From Polynucleobacter sp. (GTDB taxonomy: Bacteria > Pseudomonadota > Gammaproteobacteria > Burkholderiales > Burkholderiaceae): a stretch of DNA of 5,997 nucleotides. Position numbers and translations under genes: made by a program. Location of the stretch: contig JALRCP010000111.1 of assembly GCA_023257325.1 (NCBI GenBank), positions 1-5,997 on the forward strand, read 5' to 3'. Under the pieces are notes generated by a model. The model made no database searches and was not told the origin of the DNA. It saw only the letters and a program-made list of their open reading frames with translations. Below are positions 1 to 5,997 of this stretch, piece by piece. Positions within the stretch are counted from its first letter, which is position 1, and each line of letters begins with the position of its first letter.

Positions 1-120
1 GTTGCGTGTCCAGTTATTGGGACGCACAACCAAGATCGCACCAGCAGTGGTGTTATCAGTTCCGTTGGCACCCGGAGGACCGTAGTTGGAGTACGTGTCC
101 AGGACCCGGAAGGGCAGGGT
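1..120. other. Anomalous left edge; probable chimeric or rearranged sequence upstream of argC
   Basis: By hand count this stretch is about 58% GC, clearly above the mid-40s of the genes that follow. It is open in the argC frame but has no ATG, GTG or TTG codon in that frame. Its translation does not give the hydrophobic first beta strand (of the type MIKVGIVGG) that every ArgC carries before GGTGYTG. It also does not encode the basic C-terminal tail of ribosomal protein S9 (rpsI), the neighbour I would expect upstream. The minus strand is also open from 129 down to 1 in the register opposite the argC codons. That reading looks protein-like (ends in PNNWTRN, with a stretch [11 protein letters not shown]) and is loosely reminiscent of a phage structural protein, but I cannot identify it. 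The best explanation is a misassembly or a real recombination joint near 121-131. Confidence 0.5.
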
Positions 121-1161
121 GTTGGTGGAACGGGCTATACAGGCGTTGAGTTACTGCGTTTGTTGTCACAGCACCCTGAGGTTCAGTTAACGGCTATAAC
201 GTCTCGTAAAGAGGCTGGAATGCCTGTGGCTGAAATGTTCCCTTCCTTGAGGGGGCGAGTGAATTTGTGTTTCACAACCCCTGAAGAGGCCAAGTTAACT
301 GAGTGTGATGCAGTTTTCTTTGCGACCCCGCATGGTGTGGCTATGGCACAAGCCAAAGAGTTATTGGCTGCTGGCGTCAAGGTGCTGGATTTAGCAGCTG
401 ATTTTCGCTTAAAGGACACTGCTGAATTTGAAAAATGGTATGGCATGCCACATGCTTGCCCAGATATTTTGGCTGAAGCGGTTTACGGCTTGGCCGAGAT
501 CAATCGTGAGGCGATTAAAAAAGCCCGTGTAGTTGGTTTGGCAGGTTGTTATCCAACTTCTGTCCAATTGGGTTATGCACCTTTGTTATCACCGAAATCC
601 ACCGGTGGAAAAGATTTGGTTGATCTAAGTAGTTTGATTTCTGACTCTAAATCCGGAGTTTCAGGGGCAGGACGTAAAGCAGAGGTAGGTACTTTGTTGG
701 CCGAGGCCGGCGATAACTTCAAAGCTTATGGTGTTAAGGGTCATAGACATCATCCTGAGATTTGCCAGGGGTTATCGGCTATTGCGGGTGGAAAAGCTGT
801 GGGGCTTACGTTTGTCCCCCATTTAACACCCATGATTCGTGGAATTCATTCAACCTTGTATGCCAAGATTCTCCCTGAGGGTCGGGATGTCGATTATCAA
901 AAACTTTTTGAGAATTTTTATCAAGGCGAGCCCTTTGTCGATGTCATGCCAGCGGGAAGTACCCCTGAGACTCGCTCAGTCAGGGGAAGTAATGCCCTCC
1001 GTATTGCCGTTCATCGTCCTCAAGGTGGTGACATGTTGGTGATTTTGGTCGTAGAGGATAATTTAGTAAAGGGAGCCTCAGGTCAAGGCGTTCAGTGCTT
1101 GAATCTAATGTTTGGCTTGCCAGAACAAACTGGTTTGACGCACATTGCCTTATTGCCATAA
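121..1161 (+). CDS. argC: N-acetyl-gamma-glutamyl-phosphate reductase, 5' end missing or replaced
   Basis: ArgC catalyses the NADPH-dependent reduction of N-acetylglutamyl 5-phosphate to the semialdehyde, the third step of arginine biosynthesis, in the cytoplasm. The sequence shows the nucleotide-binding loop GGTGYTG (bases 124-144), a DLAADFRL segment, the catalytic cysteine in [12 protein letters not shown] (codon 547-549), [12 protein letters not shown], the active-site histidine region GHRHHPEI, and [17 protein letters not shown]. From the glycine loop to the TAA at 1159-1161 it gives about 346 residues, the usual family length. The true start is not visible. A TTG at 160 would be an in-frame start, but it would remove the glycine loop and is surely wrong. 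The expected first 8 or so residues are replaced by unrelated sequence. The gene body is intact with no frameshift. It may be co-transcribed with erpA, 64 bases downstream. The identity is certain; the 5' end is not. Confidence 0.93.
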   Translation, partial: VGGTGYTGVELLRLLSQHPEVQLTAITSRKEAGMPVAEMFPSLRGRVNLCFTTPEEAKLTECDAVFFATPHGVAMAQAKELLAAGVKVLDLAADFRLKDTAEFEKWYGMPHACPDILAEAVYGLAEINREAIKKARVVGLAGCYPTSVQLGYAPLLSPKSTGGKDLVDLSSLISDSKSGVSGAGRKAEVGTLLAEAGDNFKAYGVKGHRHHPEICQGLSAIAGGKAVGLTFVPHLTPMIRGIHSTLYAKILPEGRDVDYQKLFENFYQGEPFVDVMPAGSTPETRSVRGSNALRIAVHRPQGGDMLVILVVEDNLVKGASGQGVQCLNLMFGLPEQTGLTHIALLP

Positions 1162-1192
1162 TGTCCCTACAGCGAATACAGGAATTCAAGCC

Positions 1193-1198
1193 TACAAT
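1193..1198 (+). promoter_or_regulatory. Possible -10 box of an erpA promoter
   Basis: TACAAT, one mismatch from TATAAT, lies 27 bases before the erpA ATG. A start about 7 bases downstream would leave a leader of about 20 bases that contains the ribosome binding site. No convincing -35 element sits 16-18 bases upstream, so this could be chance. It would give erpA its own transcript in addition to read-through from argC. No IscR-like palindrome is evident. Confidence 0.3.
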
Positions 1199-1213
1199 AG
1201 AGTTATGTAACAA

Positions 1214-1219
1214 AAGGAG
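1214..1219 (+). promoter_or_regulatory. Strong ribosome binding site of erpA
   Basis: AAGGAG is followed by a 6-base spacer to the ATG at 1226. It is the best Shine-Dalgarno sequence in the window and fixes the erpA start. The other genes here have weak or no obvious sites. Confidence 0.85.
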
Positions 1220-1225
1220 TCCAAG

Positions 1226-1600
1226 ATGACCGCGACACAAACAACACAAAGTACTGAAAATTTAGAACCCCCAATGCCACTCGTCTTTACAGACAGTGCC
1301 GTTGCTAAAGTGGCTGATTTAATTGCCGAAGAAGGTAATCCTGATCTGAAATTGCGCGTATTCGTGCAAGGCGGATGTTGCTCAGGGTTTCAATATGGTT
1401 TCACATTTGATGAAGCTGTGAACGAGGATGACACATTGGTTACCAAAGGCAATGTGACTTTGTTAATTGACTCAATGAGCTTCCAATATTTGGTGGGCGC
1501 TGAGATTGATTACAAAGAAGACATCAATGGCTCACAGTTTGTGATTAAGAATCCTAATGCCACAACAACTTGTGGTTGCGGATCTTCTTTCTCAGCTTAA
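1226..1600 (+). CDS. erpA: A-type iron-sulfur cluster carrier/insertion protein ErpA
   Basis: ErpA receives Fe-S clusters from the assembly scaffold and passes them to apo-proteins, in E. coli notably those of isoprenoid synthesis. The 124-residue protein is one HesB/IscA-type domain (residues about 18-124) after a short polar N-terminal tail. The conserved ligand set is visible: Cys52 in [13 protein letters not shown], and Cys116 and Cys118 in the C-terminal [11 protein letters not shown]. The [20 protein letters not shown] segment is typical of ErpA rather than IscA or SufA. The length and sequence resemble Burkholderia ErpA as I recall it. One oddity is Cys51, directly before the ligand, where the usual motif is GGGCSGF. 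The start is set by AAGGAG 6 bases upstream. The gene sits after argC and ends 7 bases from the converging anmK stop. A plus-strand terminator follows about 57 bases after its stop. Confidence 0.96.
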   Translation: MTATQTTQSTENLEPPMPLVFTDSAVAKVADLIAEEGNPDLKLRVFVQGGCCSGFQYGFTFDEAVNEDDTLVTKGNVTLLIDSMSFQYLVGAEIDYKEDINGSQFVIKNPNATTTCGCGSSFSA

Positions 1601-1607
1601 TTCAGCA

Positions 1608-2738
1608 TTAAGCAGGGTACAAAGCACCCAGTACTCGCAAACCTTTAGCTCCAGTGACGGCCGGCAAATTTGCTGGCCGTTTTTCTTTGAAAGCCCAGGC
1701 TAGCCAAGCAAATGCGGCAGCCTCAACGGTCTGTGGATCAATTCCTTTGGATGCAGTACTTTGAATATTCTCGGAGGGTATCCAATCACATAAGCTTCTG
1801 ATTTGATGAATCAATGCAGCATTTTTAATGCCACCCCCACAAATCAACAAACGTTGAGTCTTTGGAGCATGCGCTTTGAGAGCTTCTGCAATTGACCTAG
1901 CGGTGAGCAGGAGTAATGTCGCTTGAATGTCCTCAGGAGCCGCTTGTGATGTTTTGGTGGCTTCTAAATGATGGGATAACCATTGAAGGTTAAACAAGTC
2001 TCTGCCGGTGCTCTTAGGAGGGATTTGTTTGAAAAATGAATCACCGATCATTGATTGAAGTAGTTTTTCGATGGATTTTCCGCTAGCAGCCCACTGACCC
2101 TCTGAGTCATAAGTTCTTTGACATTGCGAATAGATCCAATCATCCATCAGAGCATTCCCTGGACCACAATCAAATCCAACAATGGTTGTCGGTGAATTGG
2201 CTGAGATCAGGCTTAAATTGGCGATGCCACCAATATTCAAAATAGCGATGGCTTCTTGATCTGCAAATTGAGCGGCATGAAACGCCGGAACCAAAGGGGC
2301 ACCTTGCCCACCTGCTGCAATATCGCGACTGCGAAAATCAGCAATCACATCAATCCCTGATAATTCAGCCAATAAAGCTGGATTCAAGGATTGTTTGGTG
2401 TATCCAATGCCATCATGAGCTTGCGGTTGGTGACGAATGGTTTGGCCATGGGCGCCAATGGCGCGAATATCAGTGTTTTTTAGTTGAGAGCTTTTGAGTA
2501 TTCCTGTTACTGCCAAATGGTAGTGTTGAGCGAGTTGGTTGGCTGCTAAAGCCTCAATATGAAGCTCGTTTTGACTGGGGCCTTGAAGCTGAAAATAAGT
2601 ATTTCTGAGGCTTTGAGCCATGGGCACTTCTTGATGAAGTAAAACTTGGGCTTTTCCATCGCTTGAAATTTCAGTCAGAACGGCATCAATTCCATCCATG
2701 CTGGTTCCAGACATAATGCCGATATAGTAATTCTTCAT
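1608..2738 (-). CDS. anmK: Anhydro-N-acetylmuramic acid kinase
   Basis: AnmK uses ATP and water to open 1,6-anhydro-MurNAc and phosphorylate it to MurNAc-6-phosphate, recycling murein. It is cytoplasmic and belongs to the ASKHA kinase fold. From the ATG at 2738 it has 376 residues (E. coli about 369). Visible motifs are the N-terminal phosphate loop GIMSGTSMDG (7-16), GAHGQT (95-100), DFRSRDIAAGGQGAPLVPAFH (134-154), NIGGIANLS (168-176), GFDCGPGN (188-195, whose Asp190 matches the family's catalytic base), STGRDLFN (243-250) and CGGGIKN (300-306). A TTG at 2765 would add nine residues. I prefer the ATG because MKNYYIGIMSGTS matches the normal family start and a weak AAGAGA lies upstream. The gene converges on erpA with 7 bases between the stops and diverges from tyrS. 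Its last codons carry the erpA terminator. The Cys after the catalytic Asp replaces the commoner Thr and is probably neutral. Confidence 0.95.
   Translation of the reverse strand: MKNYYIGIMSGTSMDGIDAVLTEISSDGKAQVLLHQEVPMAQSLRNTYFQLQGPSQNELHIEALAANQLAQHYHLAVTGILKSSQLKNTDIRAIGAHGQTIRHQPQAHDGIGYTKQSLNPALLAELSGIDVIADFRSRDIAAGGQGAPLVPAFHAAQFADQEAIAILNIGGIANLSLISANSPTTIVGFDCGPGNALMDDWIYSQCQRTYDSEGQWAASGKSIEKLLQSMIGDSFFKQIPPKSTGRDLFNLQWLSHHLEATKTSQAAPEDIQATLLLLTARSIAEALKAHAPKTQRLLICGGGIKNAALIHQIRSLCDWIPSENIQSTASKGIDPQTVEAAAFAWLAWAFKEKRPANLPAVTGAKGLRVLGALYPA
1657..1684 (+). terminator. Intrinsic terminator of erpA, embedded in the 3' coding end of anmK
   Basis: A 10-base-pair stem (1657-1666 with 1671-1680, fully paired apart from one G-U at 1663/1674) encloses a 4-base AATT loop. 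It is followed immediately by a T run at 1680-1684 and then CTTT. The stem is GC-rich at its base (ACGGCC/GGCCGT). The T run occurs only in the plus direction; on the minus strand the stem is followed by CACTGG, so it should stop erpA transcripts and not anmK ones. It lies entirely inside anmK codons for the PANLPAV region, so the erpA 3' UTR of about 84 bases is antisense to the end of the anmK mRNA. Confidence 0.85.
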
Positions 2739-2799
2739 AGGGTTGTCTCTTAAGTGGTGCGACAATAACGTTCTAGGAAATTAATGTAACCGATAGATC
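2739..2799. promoter_or_regulatory. Divergent anmK/tyrS intergenic region with a start-stop element
   Basis: These 61 bases must hold the start signals of both genes unless tyrS is read from further upstream. I can assign no promoter with confidence. The best plus-strand candidate, GCGACA (2759-2764), 17 bases, then TAATGT (2782-2787), is weak. AGGA at 2775-2778 is ideally spaced (5 bases) for an ATG at 2784, which is immediately followed by TAA (2787-2789). It is about 21 bases from the real tyrS ATG, too far for normal use. A TAG at 2794-2796 in the tyrS frame rules out any upstream tyrS start. No T-box-like leader fits in this space. Confidence 0.4.
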
Positions 2800-4047
2800 A
2801 TGTCTTTAGCTAACGAGAATAAAACAGAACAAGGTAAATATCCAATCACAGATCGTGTTTTGGAGTCCATGGCCGTCACCCAACGGGGTTGTGATGAGTT
2901 ATTGGTTGAATCTGAATGGTTGGCAAAATTGGCTCGCAGTGAAGCCACAAAAACCCCCTTAAGAATTAAATTGGGCCTAGACCCTACAGCACCTGATATT
3001 CATTTGGGTCACACTGTGGTTTTAAATAAGATGCGCCAATTACAAGATTTGGGGCATACGGTGATCTTTTTAATTGGAGATTTCACCAGCATGATTGGTG
3101 ATCCGTCTGGCAGAAATGCGACGCGCCCACCTTTGACCAAAGAAGAAATTGCGGTGAATGCTCAAACTTACTATCAGCAGGCTAGCTTGGTATTGGATCC
3201 AAGCAAAACCGAAGTGCGCTACAACAGTGAGTGGTGTGACCCTTTGGGTGCTCGAGGCATGATTCAGTTGGCTGCAAAATATACTGTGGCACGGATGTTA
3301 GAACGAGATGATTTTACAAAGCGTTACAAAGGCGGTATTCCAATTTCAGTTCATGAATTTTTGTATCCGTTGATGCAAGGATATGACTCAGTTGCTTTAA
3401 AAAGTGATTTGGAGCTGGGTGGTACAGATCAAAAATTTAATTTATTGGTCGGCCGCGAACTACAAAAAGAATATGGACAAGAGGCTCAATGTATTTTGAC
3501 CATGCCGTTATTGGTCGGTACTGACGGTGTTGACAAGATGAGCAAGTCTAAAAATAACTATATTGGCATCAGTGAAGCGCCCAATGATATGTTCGGTAAA
3601 TTGATGAGTATTTCAGATGAGCTGATGTGGAGCTATTTCACACTCTTATCATTTAAACCTCTTTCAGAGATTGCGAAGATGAAAGAAGAGGTCTTGGCAG
3701 GCCGTAATCCTAGAGACTTTAAGGTAGCTTTAGGTCAAGAGATTGTGGCACGTTTTCACAGCCTAGATGCTGCAGAAAAAGCGTTAGAGGACTTTAATCA
3801 TCGAGCCAAAGGGGGTGTGCCCGATGACATTCCTGAGTTGGCCCTAAGTGGAGCTCCTTTAGGTATTGGTCAATTGCTCAAGCAGGCTAATTTGGTCCCG
3901 AGTACCTCAGAAGCGATGCGCAATGTTGAGCAAGGCGGTGTCAAAATTGATGGAGTGACTATCTCTGATAAGGCTTTGAAGGTGCCAGCTGGCACCATGG
4001 TTGTACAAGTAGGTAAGCGTAAGTTTGCAAAAATTACCTTGTCTTAA
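2800..4047 (+). CDS. tyrS: Tyrosyl-tRNA synthetase, KMSKS-type (type 2)
   Basis: This class Ic synthetase charges tRNA-Tyr with tyrosine in the cytoplasm. The 415-residue protein has a Rossmann catalytic core with the first signature HLGH (68-71) after GLDPTAPDI, the [13 protein letters not shown] segment (93-105), and the second signature KMSKS (246-250). A linker follows, then an S4 RNA-binding domain (about 352-415, from [13 protein letters not shown] through VKIDGV to [12 protein letters not shown]). A canonical KMSKS, rather than the KFGKT of E. coli TyrS, places it in the TyrZ-like type 2 subfamily, to which its length of about 400-415 also fits. The ATG at 2800 is the earliest possible start because TAG sits two codons upstream; its Shine-Dalgarno is poor. 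The next gene begins 3 bases after its stop, indicating a shared mRNA. Confidence 0.97.
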   Translation: MSLANENKTEQGKYPITDRVLESMAVTQRGCDELLVESEWLAKLARSEATKTPLRIKLGLDPTAPDIHLGHTVVLNKMRQLQDLGHTVIFLIGDFTSMIGDPSGRNATRPPLTKEEIAVNAQTYYQQASLVLDPSKTEVRYNSEWCDPLGARGMIQLAAKYTVARMLERDDFTKRYKGGIPISVHEFLYPLMQGYDSVALKSDLELGGTDQKFNLLVGRELQKEYGQEAQCILTMPLLVGTDGVDKMSKSKNNYIGISEAPNDMFGKLMSISDELMWSYFTLLSFKPLSEIAKMKEEVLAGRNPRDFKVALGQEIVARFHSLDAAEKALEDFNHRAKGGVPDDIPELALSGAPLGIGQLLKQANLVPSTSEAMRNVEQGGVKIDGVTISDKALKVPAGTMVVQVGKRKFAKITLS

Positions 4048-4050
4048 TTG

Positions 4051-4704
4051 ATGACCATTATTTATTTGATTCGCCATGGTGAGACCATGTGGAATCGTGA
4101 GAAACGATTACAAGGTCACTTAGACATTGGTTTGAATGACAATGGTCGTCGCCAAGCAGATTTATTGGCATTGCACATGGCTCAGAAAAATTTGGCAGCC
4201 ATTATTTCCAGTGATTTAAGTCGGGCAATGGACACGGCTTTACCTATTGCAAAACATCATGAGTTGGATTTACAGCTTGATCCCCAATTGCGTGAAAGAC
4301 ACTATGGGGTTATGCAAGGTTTAAGTCATGAAGAGATTGAAAAACTTCATCCAGAAAATCACCAAGCCTGGAAAAATCGTGATGTGAGTTTTCAGCCAAA
4401 AGATGGTGAAAGTCTTTTGCAGTTTGATGGACGTGTTGTTCAAGCCGCGAGGCGCTGGGCAGAAGAATTCAAACAGCATGAAATTGCTTTAGTGGCTCAC
4501 GGCGGGGTATTGGATTGTCTTCATCGAGCCGCGACTCAAAAGCCTTTGGAGCAAGCCAGAGATTTCGAAATCCTCAATGCCAGTCTGAGTACGTTGAAGT
4601 ATCAGAATGGGCAATTTTCTTTAATTCAGTGGGGTGATGTGAGTCACCTCAATGATCTTCAGCTCAGTAAGTCTTTAGATGAGGTGGATGGAAGTCCAAG
4701 ATGA
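4051..4704 (+). CDS. Histidine phosphatase superfamily protein (phosphoglycerate mutase/GpmB/CobC-like)
   Basis: This is a single-domain phosphohistidine phosphatase of 217 residues. The phosphohistidine motif RHGE is at residues 8-11 (His9 nucleophile). Arg58 lies in [11 protein letters not shown], the acid/base glutamate is probably Glu82 in [10 protein letters not shown], and the second catalytic histidine is His150 in LVAHGG. This is the complete catalytic set, so the protein should be active. Family members of this size include broad phosphatases, GpmB-like proteins and alpha-ribazole phosphatases, and the sequence does not decide the substrate. A TTG at 4048 is an alternative start, but the ATG at 4051 gives the standard [11 protein letters not shown] opening. 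It lies 3 bases after the tyrS stop without its own clear ribosome binding site, so translational coupling is likely. The last 15 codons overlap the 3' end of ruvB on the other strand. Confidence 0.9.
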   Translation: MTIIYLIRHGETMWNREKRLQGHLDIGLNDNGRRQADLLALHMAQKNLAAIISSDLSRAMDTALPIAKHHELDLQLDPQLRERHYGVMQGLSHEEIEKLHPENHQAWKNRDVSFQPKDGESLLQFDGRVVQAARRWAEEFKQHEIALVAHGGVLDCLHRAATQKPLEQARDFEILNASLSTLKYQNGQFSLIQWGDVSHLNDLQLSKSLDEVDGSPR

Positions 4705-5717
4705 GCATACGCAAGGGCTGTTGCCACGCGGCCACGCGGAGTTCTCTGTAGAAAACCTTGTTGAATCAAGTAAGGTTCAATCACATCTTCAATAGTTTCA
4801 CGTTCTTCGCTGATTGCGGAGGCTAAGTTATCTACTCCAACAGGTCCGCCATCAAATTTGTGAACAATTGCTTCAAGTAATTTCCTATCCATCACATCAA
4901 ATCCAACCGCATCGACATCCAACATGGATAGAGCAGCATCTGCAACAGATTGTGTGATTTGACCATTCCCTTTGACTTCAGCGAAATCTCGTACTCGTCT
5001 TAATAAACGGTTGGCAATGCGTGGAGTTCCTCGTGAGCGCTTTGCAATTTCAAGTGCGCCACCATCATCTAGGGTTGCATTGAGTAAGTTGGCAGACCGT
5101 TTCACAATGAGTGATAGTTCATCAACTGTATAAAACTCTAGGCGCGCCACAATGCCAAAACGATCTCTCAGTGGGTTTGTGAGCATGCCTGCTCGAGTGG
5201 TTGCGCCAATCAAAGTAAATGGTTTTAAATCAAGTTTGACGCTTCTGGCAGCTGGACCATCACCAATCATGATGTCAATTGCGTAATCTTCTAAAGCCGG
5301 ATAAAGAATTTCTTCAACCACAGGGGATAAGCGATGAATCTCATCAATAAATAAAACATCGTTTGCCTCTAAATTGGTTAGAAGGGCGGCTAAATCGCCT
5401 GGTCGATCTAATACGGGCCCACTGGTTTGTCGTAAGTTCACGCCCATTTCTCGGGCAATGATATGGGCCAAGGTTGTTTTACCTAGACCTGGGGGGCCAA
5501 ATAACAAAACATGATCAAGTGCCTCTTGACGCTGTTTGGCAGCAGAAATAAATATTTCAAGTTGTCCGCGAGCTTTTTTTTGACCCACATACTCTTCTAA
5601 TTGCTTGGGTCGCAATGCACGTTCTAAGGCATTGTCGTCAGTACTCGCTGAAGCAGTGACTATGCGATCTTCTAAAGGGTTAGATGAGGGTGTGATGTCG
5701 TCAGTTTTGATGGCCAT
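4659..5717 (-). CDS. ruvB: Holliday junction branch-migration ATPase RuvB
   Basis: RuvB forms the hexameric AAA+ motor that, with RuvA, drives branch migration of Holliday junctions in recombinational repair. The 352-residue protein has a variable N-terminal tail (1-30), then the RuvB-type N-terminal region [12 protein letters not shown] (35-46), Walker A GPPGLGKT (74-81), Walker B VLFIDE (121-126), sensor 1 in LIGATTRAG (169-177), the arginine finger region LRDRFG (Arg184), and sensor 2 in [12 protein letters not shown] (Arg233). The C-terminal winged helix (about 275-342) contains [12 protein letters not shown] and RTPRGRVAT. All catalytic elements are present. The ATG at 5717 gives a normal length, with no clear Shine-Dalgarno. 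It lies 32 bases downstream of the ruvA stop in the same operon. Its end overlaps the converging phosphatase gene by 46 bases, and the last residues ([10 protein letters not shown]) form a non-conserved tail. Confidence 0.97.
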   Translation of the reverse strand: MAIKTDDITPSSNPLEDRIVTASASTDDNALERALRPKQLEEYVGQKKARGQLEIFISAAKQRQEALDHVLLFGPPGLGKTTLAHIIAREMGVNLRQTSGPVLDRPGDLAALLTNLEANDVLFIDEIHRLSPVVEEILYPALEDYAIDIMIGDGPAARSVKLDLKPFTLIGATTRAGMLTNPLRDRFGIVARLEFYTVDELSLIVKRSANLLNATLDDGGALEIAKRSRGTPRIANRLLRRVRDFAEVKGNGQITQSVADAALSMLDVDAVGFDVMDRKLLEAIVHKFDGGPVGVDNLASAISEERETIEDVIEPYLIQQGFLQRTPRGRVATALAYAHLGLPSTSSKDLLS

Positions 5718-5749
5718 GCAGCTAGTTTATTACGATTTCAACTTGCAGA

Positions 5750-5997
5750 TTAAGCTTTTGAAAGTGCTTTGAGTGCCACGCGAATACCGTCAGAAACTGA
5801 AGTGCCTTGAGGAACTTGTTTGAGGGCCAACTGCGCTTCTTTATCAGAGTATCCTAATGCGGTTAAAGCTTGAAGAATTTCTAGTTGGCTGTCAGGTGCT
5901 TGAGATTGACCACCAACACCAATATCGGCACCTAATTTACCTTTAAGTTCGAGTAGTAATCGTTCTGCTGTTTTCTTGCCTATTCCGGGGACTTTGG
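5750..5997 (-). CDS. ruvA: Holliday junction DNA helicase subunit RuvA, C-terminal part (cut by window edge)
   Basis: RuvA binds the four-way junction as a tetramer and loads RuvB. Reading the minus strand from the window edge gives 81 complete residues ending in ALKALSKA and TAA (5752-5750). They begin in the second helix-hairpin-helix, [20 protein letters not shown]. An acidic/Gln-rich flexible linker (about [16 protein letters not shown]) follows, then the domain III helices that contact RuvB ([24 protein letters not shown]). The family is about 190-200 residues, so roughly 110 N-terminal residues lie beyond the window. It is the gene upstream of ruvB, 32 bases away, with no terminator between them. 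Confidence 0.95.
   Translation of the reverse strand, partial: KVPGIGKKTAERLLLELKGKLGADIGVGGQSQAPDSQLEILQALTALGYSDKEAQLALKQVPQGTSVSDGIRVALKALSKA

Noticed and set aside
183..446. Minus-strand open frame of 87 codons inside argC
   Set aside because: It lies opposite well-conserved argC codons and shows no recognisable protein motif, so it is a shadow frame.
839..1249. Two further open frames over the argC end (839-1042 plus, 980-1249 minus)
   Set aside because: Both overlap conserved argC sequence, and the minus one also covers the erpA ribosome binding site. Neither has a plausible start context or protein-like features.
2763..2765. TTG start for anmK giving nine more residues
   Set aside because: The extra residues do not match the family N-terminus, and the ATG at 2738 gives the standard MKxxYIGIMSGTS opening.
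4631..4650. 7-bp hairpin (GGGGTGA/TCACCTC) near the ruvB stop, considered as a ruvB terminator
   Set aside because: It has no T run on either strand and sits within phosphatase codons, so there is no support for termination.
4723..4739. Tandem 8-base repeat GCCACGCG x2
   Set aside because: It encodes the PRGRV part of the conserved RuvB motif RTPRGRVAT, so the repetition follows from the protein sequence. Two copies are not an array.

Overview
The window is an ordinary stretch of chromosomal housekeeping genes, most probably from a betaproteobacterium of the Burkholderiales. A Polynucleobacter-like freshwater lineage fits best. The reasons are the ErpA sequence (close to the Burkholderia type as I remember it), the gene order argC-erpA-anmK-tyrS-histidine phosphatase//ruvB-ruvA, the moderate base composition (mid-40s percent GC by eye) and very tight packing. 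The genus is inferred from recall, not from a search.

Layout, left to right. Bases 1-120 are anomalous: they are richer in GC, lack a normal start codon and do not encode the expected ArgC N-terminus. ArgC (arginine biosynthesis) begins inside its NADP-binding loop at about base 121 and runs to 1161. ErpA, an A-type iron-sulfur carrier, follows on the same strand (1226-1600) with a strong ribosome binding site. AnmK, an anhydro-MurNAc kinase for cell-wall recycling, lies on the minus strand (1608-2738) and is tail-to-tail with erpA. A near-perfect intrinsic terminator for erpA lies inside the last codons of anmK. A 61-base divergent intergenic region separates anmK from tyrS (2800-4047, tyrosyl-tRNA synthetase of the KMSKS type). 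TyrS is followed 3 bases later by a histidine-phosphatase-superfamily gene (4051-4704). That gene overlaps the 3' end of the minus-strand ruvB (4659-5717) by 46 bases. RuvB is preceded in its operon by ruvA, whose C-terminal 81 residues lie at 5750-5997.

How the genes relate. RuvA and RuvB form the Holliday-junction branch-migration motor and are clearly one operon on the minus strand. TyrS and the phosphatase look translationally coupled. ArgC and ErpA may share a transcript, since no terminator is visible between them. AnmK is its own unit here. No mobile element, CRISPR array, tRNA, rRNA or defence system is visible. I found no undescribed system. The items most worth checking are the foreign-looking left edge, the terminator buried in anmK, an extra cysteine beside the ErpA cluster ligand, and a start-stop element in front of tyrS.
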